Made by a program: the position numbers and the translations under genes
Notes under the pieces: model-generated
Told to the model about the DNA's origin: nothing
What the model saw: the letters and a program-made list of their open reading frames with translations, nothing else
The model's database searches: none
Assembly: GCF_002940065.1 (NCBI RefSeq)
Contig: NZ_MDEJ01000010.1
Span: forward strand, 1-55,179
From: Xanthomonas populi
GTDB lineage: Bacteria; Pseudomonadota; Gammaproteobacteria; Xanthomonadales; Xanthomonadaceae
DNA: 55,179 nucleotides
Reading direction: 5' to 3'
Part shown: positions 47,067-55,179 of the stretch, one piece after another
How the letters are laid out: every line of letters starts with the position of its first letter
How positions within the stretch are numbered: the first letter of the stretch is position 1

Positions 47067-48584
47067 GCAAACCGGCACGTCGCGGGCTGTCGATCTTTGC
47101 CCGCACCTTCGTGTTGCTGGCGGTGGCCCTGCTCACCGCCCAGGCGGTCGGCATCGCCCTGCTGGTGATGCGCACGCCGGTCTACGAGCCGCCGGTGCAC
47201 CTGCCGGAGGTGGTGGCGCTGCTGTCCACGCGCATGCCGGCCGGCACTCAGACCTTGAAGTTGCGCGAGTCCGCCCAGGCGCCGGTATCGCCGACAGGCC
47301 AGGTGCGCGATACGTTCGCCGAAATGCTGCTGGCCCATTGGCTGGATGTCCCCGAGCCGCGCGTGCGCTTCTACCGCAGCGCCGACGATCGCCCGGGCCC
47401 GCGCATCGGCATACCCCGGCCACCGCGCATGCCGGGCCAGCCGCAGGCGTCAGAGGCCCATGACGGCAGTGGCAGCCCGGACGGCAATCGCCGCGATGCC
47501 TTGCAACGATCGCCGCCAGCGCCAGGGGATTGGCCGCGCGATCGCCATCCTGGCGCCTCGCCGTTCGGCAACGGACTGCGCCCGGACGACGCGCCCAGCG
47601 CCTGGGAAAGCGAGCGTCTGACCCCCGGCGTGCCATTGCTGGATGGCTTCACCGCCGCGCTGCAGCAGCCCGATGGCCGCTGGCGTACGGTCGAATCGCC
47701 GCCGCGACGCCTCTCGGCCGAGTTCAAGACCCACGTGGTGCTGCTGTTTATGGCCGGCCTGCTGGCCAACGTGCCGCTGGCGTGGTGGTTCTCGCGCGCG
47801 CTGTCGGCGCCGATCAAGCGCTTTGCCGAAGCTGCCGACCGGCTGGGCCGCAACCCGGATGCCCCCGCACTGCAGCGCAGCGGCCCGCCGGAGATCGTGC
47901 GCGCGGCCGACTCATTCAACGCGATGCAGGCACGCCTGAACCGACTGATCAACGAGCGCACCCACATGGTGGCAGCGATCGCGCACGACCTGCGCACCCC
48001 GCTGGCGCGCCTGTCGTTCCGCCTGGATGGCCTGCAGCCGCCACTACGCGACAAGGCACTGGCCGACATCGACGAGATGAAGGCGATGATCTCCGCCGCA
48101 TTGGATTTCATCCAGAACGATCGCCATCGCGGCGAACGCGCGCCGCTGGATCTGCGCCTGTTGGTGGAAAGCGTGGTCGACAACGCCACCGACATCGGCG
48201 CCGATGCCCAGCTGCTGCCTGGGCCGGAGATCACCCTGGATGGCGACCCGTTGGGCCCTGCGCCGCGCAGTGATGAATCTGCTGGGAAACGCACTGAAAT
48301 ACGGCAAGCGTGCGCGCCTGCAACTGCAGCGCGACGACGACGGCGGCGTGCTGTGGATCGACGACGACGGTCCGGGCATCGACCCCACCCAGCACGAACA
48401 ATTGCTGCTGCCGTTCGTGCGTGGCGAGTCCTCGCGCAACCGCGATACCGGCGGGATCGGGCTGGGCCTGTCGGTGGCGCACAGCATCGTGCTGGCGCAT
48501 GGCGGAGACCTGCGTCTGGACAACCGTGCCGGCGGCGGCCTGCGCGTGACGGTGCGCCTGCCCTGCATGCCGGAACGGCGCTAA
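47063..48584 (+). pseudogene. EnvZ-like sensor histidine kinase with a one-base frameshift
   Basis: A 506-residue kinase if one base is removed. Transmembrane helix 1 (residues 12-36), a Pro/Arg/Asp-rich periplasmic loop to about 225, transmembrane helix 2 (VVLLFMAGLLANVPLAWW), HAMP, and the HisKA box with His308 (MVAAIAHDLRTPLARLSF) are in frame. After TLDGDPLG an extra G in TTGGGCCCTG (48253-48255) shifts the frame. The ATPase part continues in the next frame: LRRAVMNLLGNALKYG, WIDDDGPGID, GGIGLGLSVAHSIV. As written the product loses its ATP-binding domain and would be inactive. Both halves keep good coding quality, so the change is recent or an assembly error. Confidence 0.85.
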
Positions 48585-48672
48585 CGCTGGGTAGCACCTG
48601 GGTTTAGCGTGTACACACCGCAAGCGGCGCGCCGCATCGGCAACGCCGTGCAACGGCGCAAGCAACGCTCGC

Positions 48673-50037
48673 TCAATACGCAAACTCGCGGAACACACGA
48701 TCGATGTCGCCGTTCCATGCGCCGCGATACAGCGCCAGCTTGCGCTCGGCTGCGGTCACGCCGCTCTCGGCGATCTCGGCGATCACATCCACAAAGCCGG
48801 TTTCGTCCTGACCGTCGGCATTCAAGCGCGCACGCCGGCGCAGGCCTTCGCGCGCGATCTTGACCGCTTCCGCCGCAAGATCGCGCACCATGCCATTGCG
48901 GAACGGCAGGCCAAGCGCATGCTTGGGTACGCCATCGCGCAGCGCGTGACGCTCGGTGGTGCTGAAATCCTTGACCAGATCCCAGGCGGCATCCAGCGCG
49001 GTGTCGTCGTACAGCAGCCCCACCCAGAACGCCGACAGCGCGCACAGGCGATCCCACGGGCCGGCATCGGCGCCGCGCATTTCCAGATACTTTTTCAAGC
49101 GCACTTCCGGGAACGCGGTGGTCATGTGGTCCGACCAATCGCGCAGCGTCGGCAATGCACCCGGCAATGCCGGCAACTTGCACTGCATGAAATCGCGGAA
49201 GCTCTGCCCACTGGCATCGACATAAACGCCATCGCGGTAGAAGAAATACATCGGCACGTCGAGCAGGTAATCGACATAACGCTCGTAGCTGAAGCCAGCG
49301 TCGAACACGAAATCCAGCATGCCGGTGCGGTCGGCGTCGGTGTCGGTCCAGATGTGCGAGCGATAGCTAAGGTAACCGTTCGGCTTGCCTTCGGTGAACG
49401 GCGAATCGGCGAACAAGGCGGTGGCGATCGGCTGCAGCGCCAGCGAGACGCGGAACTTCTTCACCATGTCCGCTTCGGTGGCGTAATCCAGATTGACCTG
49501 CACCGTGCAGGTGCGCGTCATCATGTCCAGGCCGAGCGAGCCGACCTTGGGCATGTAGTTCTTCATGATCTGGTAGCGGCCCTTGGGCATCCACGGCATC
49601 TGATCGCGGCGCCATTTCGGCTGGAAACCCATACCGAGAAAGCCAAGCTGCAACTCGCTGGCCACCTGCGCCACTTCGTCCAGATGGGTGCCGGTTTCCA
49701 CGCAGGTGTGGTGCAGGGTGCCCACCGCCGCGCCGGAGAGTTCCAGCTGGCCGGCCGGCTCCAGCGTCACCGATGCGCCGTCGCGCAGCAGCGCGATGGT
49801 GTGGCCGTTTTCCTGCACCGGCTCCCAGCCGAAGCGGGTCAGGCCGGTCAGCAAGGCCTGAATGCCGCGCTCACCTTCAAAGGTGGGCGCGCGCAGGTCG
49901 TCGAGCTGGAAGCCGAACTTTTCGTGCTCGGTCCCGATCCGCCAGTCTTCGCTGTGCTTCTCGCCGGAGGCCAGCACCTGGACCAACTCCGCGCGTTCGG
50001 TGATCGGCGTTTCGGCAACGTGGCTGGGACTCGACAA
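48673..50037 (-). CDS. gshA: glutamate-cysteine ligase, plant-type
   Basis: 454 residues of the plant/alphaproteobacterial GCL class (GCS2), which forms gamma-glutamylcysteine, the first step of glutathione synthesis. Visible are RIGTEHEKFGF (Mg-ATP and Glu site region), ASVTLEPAGQLELSGA, MTRTCTVQVNLDYATE and LPFRNGMVRDL. The start is a TTG at 50037 with only a weak GAG-type site upstream; the ATG choices further in would cut conserved sequence. It stands alone, convergent with the upstream two-component genes. Its product serves the formaldehyde pathway at 37-40 kb. Confidence 0.93.
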   Translation of the reverse strand: MSSPSHVAETPITERAELVQVLASGEKHSEDWRIGTEHEKFGFQLDDLRAPTFEGERGIQALLTGLTRFGWEPVQENGHTIALLRDGASVTLEPAGQLELSGAAVGTLHHTCVETGTHLDEVAQVASELQLGFLGMGFQPKWRRDQMPWMPKGRYQIMKNYMPKVGSLGLDMMTRTCTVQVNLDYATEADMVKKFRVSLALQPIATALFADSPFTEGKPNGYLSYRSHIWTDTDADRTGMLDFVFDAGFSYERYVDYLLDVPMYFFYRDGVYVDASGQSFRDFMQCKLPALPGALPTLRDWSDHMTTAFPEVRLKKYLEMRGADAGPWDRLCALSAFWVGLLYDDTALDAAWDLVKDFSTTERHALRDGVPKHALGLPFRNGMVRDLAAEAVKIAREGLRRRARLNADGQDETGFVDVIAEIAESGVTAAERKLALYRGAWNGDIDRVFREFAY

Positions 50038-50305
50038 GGGCAGGCTCGCAGACGTGATGAAGGGGGAACGATGTGGGGATACTCCCCTGCCACCGCAAGC
50101 CCCGCACTATAACCGCCCGGCAGGGAAGGATTGGCGACACCGACAGGGCATGACATTTCCACCGGTGGGCGACCGGTCGTGGATCGCGGCCGCTACGGGA
50201 TCAACGTGTTCCTGGCCCCGGCATGTGCAGCGCAGCGCTGCCTGAGGTGTTGCGCGGCAGCACTGCCTGTGCGCACTGCACCAACGCCCGCGAGCAGTCA
50301 TAGAT

Positions 50306-50340
50306 CAGCGCAACCGCAAACCGCAAACCGCAAACGGCGC
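50306..50340. repeat. CGCAAAC short tandem repeat
   Basis: CGCAAC-CGCAAAC-CGCAAAC-CGCAAAC occurs in the gshA-engB spacer (50038-50405). Nothing else in that spacer looks coding or structured. Confidence 0.5.
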
Positions 50341-50405
50341 ACCGAGGTTCGCCATCGTCAGGCCGCCTCGGGCATCGCCGCGAGGAAAGTGCGGCGACGA
50401 CCGCA

Positions 50406-51029
50406 TCACTCGGCCGCAGGCGGCGCGCCATCAAGGCCCAGCCAGCCGCCGACGATACCGCGCAGTTCGTCCACGCCCTGACGCGATTCGCCGGAGTAGG
50501 TCTGCACGGTCACGCTGTCGCCGAAGCGGGCGGAGACTTCTTTGTTGACCTTCTGCAGGGTCTGCATTTGCTGGCCACGGCCGAGCTTGTCGGCCTTGGT
50601 CAACAACCCGTGCGCGGGCAGGCCGCGTTCGGCGGCATAGCCGAGCATCTGCAGGTCGTAATCCCTGAGCGGGTGGCGGATGTCCATCACTACCACCAGC
50701 CCGCGCAGTGCCTCGCGGGTGCGGAAATAGCGGTCGATGAAGGCCTGCCAATGCGCCTGAAGGTCCTGCGGCACCTTGGCGTAGCCGTAACCGGGCAGAT
50801 CCACCAGGCAGCGCTCGGGCTGGATCTGGAAGAACACCAGTTGCTGGGTGCGACCTGGGGTCTTGGACACCCGCGCAAGCGCGTTCTGGCGGGTCAGCGC
50901 ATTGAGCGCGCTGGATTTTCCGGCGTTTGAGCGGCCGGCGAAGGCGACCTCGTAGCCGCCATCGTCCGGCAATTGCCGGGCGTTATGGGCGGACAGGTGG
51001 TAGCGGGCTTGTTCGATAAGGAGCGACAT
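50406..51029 (-). CDS. engB: ribosome biogenesis GTPase EngB (YihA/YsxC)
   Basis: 207 residues, a TrmE-Era-EngA-EngB-type GTPase needed for 50S subunit assembly and division. G1 is FAGRSNAGKSSALNAL, G2 region TPGRTQQLVFF, G3 VDLPGYGYAKV, G4 LLTKADKLGRGQ and G5 TYSGESRQGVDELR. The start at 51029 is the family start (MSLLIEQARYHL); a long open frame upstream is an artefact of the convergent cytochrome gene. AGGGAG abuts the ATG, an unusually close spacing. It is divergent from cytochrome c4, as often seen in gammaproteobacteria. Confidence 0.95.
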   Translation of the reverse strand: MSLLIEQARYHLSAHNARQLPDDGGYEVAFAGRSNAGKSSALNALTRQNALARVSKTPGRTQQLVFFQIQPERCLVDLPGYGYAKVPQDLQAHWQAFIDRYFRTREALRGLVVVMDIRHPLRDYDLQMLGYAAERGLPAHGLLTKADKLGRGQQMQTLQKVNKEVSARFGDSVTVQTYSGESRQGVDELRGIVGGWLGLDGAPPAAE

Positions 51030-51173
51030 CTCCCTAGGATCGCACGTTCGGGGTCTGGCGGTTTTGCTGCACTGTTCGTTGACCCTGGCGCAAAGGCGTG
51101 TCGATAATCGAAGTACGCCTGCCACAGCCAGCATCAAACGCGCGCAGGCCGGGTCCATACGGAGCTTTAGCTG

Positions 51174-51962
51174 ATGCGCCATGCTCGTGTGCTTGTCCTC
51201 GCCGTGCCGGTTATTGCCGCTGTGGCATTTGCGCAATCGGCGGTCACGCCGATTCCCGATCCCCCACCTGTGCGCGTTGCGCCGCTGGAGGTCGACCTGT
51301 CCAAGACCACCTGGGGCAATGCCAAGGCCGGCCAGACCAAGGCCGCCGCCTGCGCTGCCTGCCATGGGCCGGACGGCAATCCGGCTGTCGCCATGTACCC
51401 GCGCATCGCCGGCCAGACCGAGCGCTACGTGGCGCATCAAGTGGCCTTGATCGCCAGTGGCGAGCGCAATAGCGGCATGTCGGCGGTGATGGTGCCGTTC
51501 GTCAAGGACCTCACCGCGCAGGACATGCGCGACCTGGGCGCCTACTTCGCCACCCAGAAGTCCGCCGCCGGGGTAGCCGACGATGCGGTGGTCAACGAGG
51601 GGCCGTATCAGGGCCTGAAGTTCTACGAGGTCGGCGAAAAACTCTACCGCAGCGGCGATGTCGCGCGCGGCGTGCCGGCCTGCATGGCCTGCCATGGCCC
51701 GTCCGGCAGCGGCAATCCGGGCCCGGCGTATCCGCGCCTGGGCGGCCAGCATGCCGAGTACGTGGCGCGGCGCCTGAAGGAATACCAGGCCGGCACCACC
51801 CAGGAGCGCAACCCAGCGCTGTTCAATATCATGGCGCAGGTGGCGCACCCACTGACCGAGCGGGAGATCCAGGCGCTGGCCAGCTATCTGCAGGGCCTGC
51901 ACGACCGCGCCGACGATGCCGCCGCCGCGCAGACACCCGCCGGGACGCCCGCACGCTCATGA
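51174..51962 (+). CDS. diheme cytochrome c4
   Basis: 262 residues. A signal peptide (residues 1-21, VLVLAVPVIAAVAFA) exports it to the periplasm. Two tandem cytochrome c domains carry heme motifs CAACH (Cys60, Cys63, His64) and CMACH (about residue 170), with axial-Met candidates in SGMSAVMVPFVKDL and NPALFNIMAQVAHPL. It passes electrons between complex III or other donors and terminal oxidases. A Pro/Ala-rich segment follows the signal. GGAG precedes the ATG. It is followed by a terminator and then the dsbA genes; electron-transfer and disulfide genes are neighbours but probably separate units. Confidence 0.94.
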   Translation: MRHARVLVLAVPVIAAVAFAQSAVTPIPDPPPVRVAPLEVDLSKTTWGNAKAGQTKAAACAACHGPDGNPAVAMYPRIAGQTERYVAHQVALIASGERNSGMSAVMVPFVKDLTAQDMRDLGAYFATQKSAAGVADDAVVNEGPYQGLKFYEVGEKLYRSGDVARGVPACMACHGPSGSGNPGPAYPRLGGQHAEYVARRLKEYQAGTTQERNPALFNIMAQVAHPLTEREIQALASYLQGLHDRADDAAAAQTPAGTPARS

Positions 51963-51991
51963 GTTGAACGCCGCAACTGCCACACCGCGTC

Positions 51992-52026
51992 ACGACGCCG
52001 GTCCCGCGACCGGCGTCGTCGTTTCC
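51992..52026 (+). terminator. terminator after cytochrome c4
   Basis: An 11-bp perfect stem, ACGACGCCGGT with ACCGGCGTCGT (51992-52002 with 52009-52019), followed by the weak T tail CGTTTCC. It lies 29 bases after the stop of the cytochrome gene and 28 before dsbA. Partial read-through is likely. Confidence 0.65.
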
Positions 52027-52054
52027 CGTACTGCCCCATCCCCACGGAGCCCGC

Positions 52055-52705
52055 ATGAATCTACTTTCCCGTCTGTCCCTACTGTTGTTGATCCTGCTGC
52101 CGCTGGTAGCCTGCGCTGCCGAAAAGACCGCGCCGCCGGTTGAAGGCGACGATTACATGGTGATCGACGGTGGCCAGCCGTACGCGCCACTGGCTGGCAA
52201 GGTCGAAGTGACCGAAGTGTTCGGCTACACCTGCCCGCACTGCGCGCATTTCGAACCGGTGCTGGAAGCCTGGGCGGCCAAGCAGCCGGCGTATGTGCGC
52301 TTCACCCCGGTGCCGGCGGCCTTCGGCGGTTTCTGGGATGCATTCGCGCGCGCCTACTTCGCCGCCGACATCCTGGGCGTGGCCAAACGCAGCCATCGCG
52401 CCATGTTCGATGCGATCCACGAAAAGCAGAGCATGCCCTCCCAGAACGTGGCTCCGGAAGAGCTGGCGGCGTTCTATGCCGACTACGGCGTGCCGCAGCA
52501 GCGCTTCATCGAGACCTACAAAAGCCAGGCGGTGGACGCCAAGCTCGATGCCGCGCGCGAATTCGCCAAGCGCAGCAAGCTCCCCGGCACCCCGGCGATC
52601 ATCATCAACGGGCGCTATCTGATCGGCGCGCGCAATTACTCGGACATGCTGCGCGTGGCCGACTATCTGATCGCCCGCGAACACACAGGCCCTGCCAAGC
52701 GCTGA
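52055..52705 (+). CDS. dsbA: DsbA-family thiol:disulfide oxidoreductase, lipid-anchored
   Basis: 216 residues. The signal sequence ends in a lipobox-like LPLVACA (Cys20), suggesting membrane anchoring in the periplasm, unlike soluble E. coli DsbA. The thioredoxin-fold active site is CPHC (Cys60-Cys63, GYTCPHCAHF), the classical DsbA dipeptide for strong oxidation. The cis-proline loop is KLPGTPAIIINGRY. It introduces disulfides into exported proteins. GGAG precedes the ATG. A close paralogue follows 92 bases downstream. Confidence 0.93.
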   Translation: MNLLSRLSLLLLILLPLVACAAEKTAPPVEGDDYMVIDGGQPYAPLAGKVEVTEVFGYTCPHCAHFEPVLEAWAAKQPAYVRFTPVPAAFGGFWDAFARAYFAADILGVAKRSHRAMFDAIHEKQSMPSQNVAPEELAAFYADYGVPQQRFIETYKSQAVDAKLDAAREFAKRSKLPGTPAIIINGRYLIGARNYSDMLRVADYLIAREHTGPAKR

Positions 52706-52797
52706 ACCGCGTAACCGCCACCGACTGCCGCGCGTGGCATCATGCGCGCCGCGGCCGTCCCGCTCTTATTCTTGCCCCACGCTGGAGATCCAATCCG

Positions 52798-53613
52798 ATG
52801 AAGACCCGCTTCGCCCTGACGCTGATGGCGCTGCTGCCGATCCTGGTCGCCTGCAAGGCCCAGGACGGTTCGTCCGACACCGCACCCGCCGCTGCCACGC
52901 CGGCCGCTGACACCGCGACTGCGCCGGCTGCTGCCACTCCGGCCACCGACCCCGCCGCACCGCCGGCCGTTGGCGAAAGCGCCACCACGCCGCCCGTCGC
53001 CGCACCCAGCGCCGCCCCGCGCGCCCCGAACGGCCCCGAGCCGGTTGCCGGCACCGACTATCTGGATATCGAAGGGGGCCAGCCGTACCAGCAGGCCGCC
53101 GGCAAGATCGAAGTGGCCGAAGTGTTCGGCTATGTCTGCCCCGCCTGCAACGCATTCCAGGCGCTGATCGGGCCGTGGAAGGCCGGTTTGCCCTCAGACG
53201 TGCATTTCGTCTACGTGCCGGCGATGTTCGGTGGCCCGTGGGACGATTACGGCCGTGCTTTCTACGCCGCCGAGACCCTGAAGGTGCAGGAAAAGACCCA
53301 CGAAGCGCTGTACAAGGCCATCCACGTCGAGCAGACCCTCAAGGGCGAGCGCGGCAAGGATTCGGTGCAGGACATTGCGGGGTTCTACGCCAAGTACGGT
53401 GTAGATTCGAAGACCTTCATCGACACCATGAGCAGCTTCGGCGTGTCGGCCAAGACCAACCGAGCCAAGCAATTCACTACCCGCAGCAAGCTCACCGGCA
53501 CCCCATCGTTGATCGTCAATGGCAAGTACCTGGTCAAGGGCCAGAGCTTTCCGGACATGCTGCGTATTGCCGATCACCTGATCGCGCGCGAACGCGCGAC
53601 GCTGGCCAAGTGA
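52798..53613 (+). CDS. second DsbA-like lipoprotein with CPAC active site
   Basis: 271 residues. The lipobox LPILVAC ends the signal at Cys19. Residues 20-85 are a low-complexity Ala/Pro/Thr tether (AAATPAADTATAPAAATPAT), long enough to hold the catalytic domain away from the membrane. The thioredoxin-like domain, a paralogue of the upstream gene, has CPAC (Cys114-Cys117, GYVCPACNAFQ) instead of CPHC, so its redox potential should differ. The cis-proline loop is KLTGTPSLIVNGKY. GGAG precedes the ATG. Tandem duplication with active-site divergence suggests distinct substrates or partners. Confidence 0.92.
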   Translation: MKTRFALTLMALLPILVACKAQDGSSDTAPAAATPAADTATAPAAATPATDPAAPPAVGESATTPPVAAPSAAPRAPNGPEPVAGTDYLDIEGGQPYQQAAGKIEVAEVFGYVCPACNAFQALIGPWKAGLPSDVHFVYVPAMFGGPWDDYGRAFYAAETLKVQEKTHEALYKAIHVEQTLKGERGKDSVQDIAGFYAKYGVDSKTFIDTMSSFGVSAKTNRAKQFTTRSKLTGTPSLIVNGKYLVKGQSFPDMLRIADHLIARERATLAK

Positions 53614-53632
53614 CCCAAGCGACCGCAACGCC

Positions 53633-54400
53633 GTGAACCCATCGGATTCGCGCACCCTGCGGGTGCTGACCGCTAATATCCAGGCCGGCTCCAGCACCCG
53701 CCGTTACAGCGATTACGTCACGCGCAGCTGGTCGCACGCGCTGCCGCTGGGCAGCAAGCGCATTAGCCTGGACAGCATCGCCAAACTGGCCGGCGAACGC
53801 GACATCGTGGGCTTGCAGGAGGCCGACCCGGGAAGCCTGCGCTCGGGTTTCACCAACCAGACCCACTACCTGGCCGAGCGCGCCGGCTTCGATTACTGGA
53901 GCCACCAACCCAACCGCCGCATGGGCGGGGTGGCCTCCAGCGCGAATGGTCTGCTCAGCAAGCTGCAACCGCTGGAGGTACAGGACCACGCCCTGCCCGG
54001 CCGGATCGGCGGGCGCGGTATTCTGCTGGCCAAGTTCGGTGAGGGGCGCGAGGGGTTGGCAGTGGCCGTGGCGCATCTGTCGCTGGGCGCCAATTCGCGC
54101 ATGGCGCAATTAGCCTTCATCGCCGAATTGTTGTCCGAGCATCCCAACGCGATGTTGATGGGCGATTTCAACTGCATGGCCGACCGGCCGGAGATGCAGG
54201 CCTTGTATCGCCATACGCGATTGCAGCCGCCGAGCTGCGAAGTGCATACCTTCCCGAGCTGGCGTCCTGATCGCGCGATCGACCACATTCTGGTCAGCGA
54301 CAGCCTGATAATCGAGCGCACCGAAGCGATTCCCGCAGCATTTTCAGATCATCTAGCGGTTGGCATGGATATCCGCGTGCCAACGCAGTTACTGCGTTAA
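53633..54400 (+). CDS. endonuclease/exonuclease/phosphatase family protein
   Basis: 255 residues of the EEP fold (DNase I/ExoIII/sphingomyelinase superfamily). Motifs are LRVLTANIQAG (metal), IVGLQEADPG (catalytic Glu), VAVAHLSLGANSRMAQL (His), LMGDFNCMADRPE (Asp/Asn) and RAIDHILVSD with AFSDHLAVGMDI (Asp-His). It lacks a signal peptide, so it is cytoplasmic; the substrate could be nucleic acid, phosphoinositide-like lipid or another phosphodiester. The GTG start at 53633 lies 19 bases after the second DsbA-like gene, so co-transcription is likely. Similar genes often adjoin dsbA in xanthomonads, which I recall but cannot check here. Confidence 0.88.
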   Translation: MNPSDSRTLRVLTANIQAGSSTRRYSDYVTRSWSHALPLGSKRISLDSIAKLAGERDIVGLQEADPGSLRSGFTNQTHYLAERAGFDYWSHQPNRRMGGVASSANGLLSKLQPLEVQDHALPGRIGGRGILLAKFGEGREGLAVAVAHLSLGANSRMAQLAFIAELLSEHPNAMLMGDFNCMADRPEMQALYRHTRLQPPSCEVHTFPSWRPDRAIDHILVSDSLIIERTEAIPAAFSDHLAVGMDIRVPTQLLR

Positions 54401-54466
54401 AAACCGCGAAAAGTCGCTACGGGTGCGTATTGGCGAACTCGACCGCCCCCCACCCCCCCCTCGACA

Positions 54467-54495
54467 CCGCCTGTGCGATAACGCAGGCGGTTTTT
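54467..54495 (+). terminator. terminator of the dsbA-EEP unit
   Basis: CCGCCTG (54467-54473) pairs with CAGGCGG (54484-54490), with an inner TGCG/CGCA possibility, and is followed by TTTTT. Upstream, 54446-54460 is a run of C blocks (CCGCCCCCCACCCCCCCC). Confidence 0.88.
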
Positions 54496-54539
54496 GGTTG
54501 GGAGCGCAGGACCTGATACGCCTCATATGAGTGCGCCGG

Positions 54540-55179
54540 GGCAGTCTCAAGAGTCAAGTGCAACACCTGGATCAAGTCGCCTTCCCAGTGGCCTGTGGAC
54601 CAAACGCTGCTGCACCTGTTCGGGGCGGTGCACAATCCGCAGCTCCTCCGGCACCCAGCTGCGTTTGGCAGCTGTTGTGCGCCGTCATCCGCGTGTTGGT
54701 GTGTGCTGGCGCAGGGCCTGGACCAACTCCTTCTTCAAACCCCAAGCGGATGGGCGTCGATGCTCGCGTACATGGTCTCGTGGCTGGCGCGTTGGGTAGG
54801 ATCATCCGGATGCATGCGCGAGAGCTTGGCAGCCATCTGCTGGGGCGACCAGCGCCACAGCACCAGATGATCGCGCACCACCTGGAACAGCTCCGTCTCC
54901 GGGGTCAGCCGCCGCCGGATGCTGTGCTGACGCCGTGCCCGGTAACGTCTCCCCGCACTGCGCGCGCAAGAGGCCGTGCTGTGCTGCCTGGCCAACGCCC
55001 GACGCACTGTCGACGGGCTTCTCCCCAACACCCTGGAGATCGCGCGCAAGCTTTGACCTCGCCGCACCTCGCTCTGGAGCATCGCGCGCGCTTCTGCGCT
55101 TAGGGGCACCTCGAACAACCAAGTCGTAGCCGTGGTGACACGCACTGGATGATGACCATACCTTCAAAAAATCAGCGAT
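54540..55179 (-). pseudogene. IS30-family transposase remnant
   Basis: Reading leftward from about 55145, the N-terminal part is intact: a helix-turn-helix VRRGQSLRAISRVLGRSPSTVRRAL and then LTPETELFQVVRDHLVLWRWSPQQMAAKLSRMHP and SHETMYASIDAHPLG, as in IS30-type transposases. After PLG a base change shifts the frame. Further pieces in other frames (KKELVQALRQH; WVPEELRIVHRPEQVQQRLVH; GHWEGDLIQ) show at least three indels, and the DDE catalytic core beyond GHWEGDLI is missing. The bases 55146-55179, ending ATTTTTTGAAGG-like when reverse-complemented, may be the terminal repeat. No active transposase is possible. Confidence 0.85.

Noticed and set aside
50406-51902. 498-codon leftward ORF that would fuse a long N-terminus to EngB
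   Set aside because: The extra part is antisense to cytochrome c4; the EngB family begins at MSLLIEQ.

Overview
This window looks like a chromosomal segment of a Xanthomonas species (Gammaproteobacteria, Lysobacterales), judged from content only. The signs are high G+C, a plant-type glutamate-cysteine ligase, large TonB-dependent receptors, a branched-chain amino acid cluster that combines ilvC-ilvG-ilvM-ilvA-leuA with a leuC-leuD-methyltransferase-leuB operon, a kdpFABCDE locus, a glutathione-dependent formaldehyde cluster and xanthomonad-type intergenic repeats. No rRNA, tRNA, prophage or CRISPR array was recognised.

Layout. 1-4.4 kb: 3' end of a TonB-dependent receptor, a soluble PAS chemoreceptor and an exported gamma-glutamyltransferase. 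4.4-18 kb: isoleucine/valine/leucine biosynthesis. A rightward operon (ilvC to leuA) is preceded by a sigma70-like promoter, a short leader peptide rich in Leu/Val/Ile codons and a terminator hairpin, which together form a transcription attenuator. A leftward leuCD-methyltransferase-leuB operon faces it, with a nonsense-interrupted TonB receptor between the two arms. 18-24 kb: a LysR regulator divergent from leuC, a decayed diguanylate cyclase, an 89-bp IS5-like miniature element, a TetR regulator with its own palindromic operator, a pcm-like methyltransferase and tolC. 24-32.3 kb: the complete potassium-uptake operon kdpFABCDE (leftward), with a second miniature inverted-repeat element between tolC and kdpE. 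32.3-36.6 kb: a repeat-rich spacer, a small hypothetical protein, and a PhzF-EamA exporter pair divergent from a MocR-type regulator. 36.6-40.1 kb: REP-like hairpins, then formaldehyde detoxification (fghA, gfa, adhC) under a frmR repressor that is frameshifted in a G7 tract and has lost its sensing Cys35. 40.1-48.6 kb: a 1199-residue PAS/GAF HWE-type histidine kinase, a Cys-repeat lipoprotein, a glycosyltransferase and an OmpR-type two-component pair whose kinase carries a one-base frameshift. 48.6-54.4 kb: gshA, the GTPase engB, cytochrome c4, two tandem DsbA-like lipoproteins and an endonuclease/exonuclease/phosphatase protein. 54.5-55.2 kb: a frameshifted IS30-family transposase remnant.

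The genes fit together in a few places. The ilv/leu genes cover the pathway from threonine/pyruvate to 2-ketoisocaproate precursors except ilvD and the transaminase. gshA supplies the glutathione used by the gfa/adhC/fghA pathway. kdpDE should control kdpFABC. Several genes are damaged by single lesions (TonB receptor, frmR, one histidine kinase) and others by several (diguanylate cyclase, IS30 remnant). From the sequence alone, real gene decay cannot be separated from assembly error for the one-base homopolymer cases.
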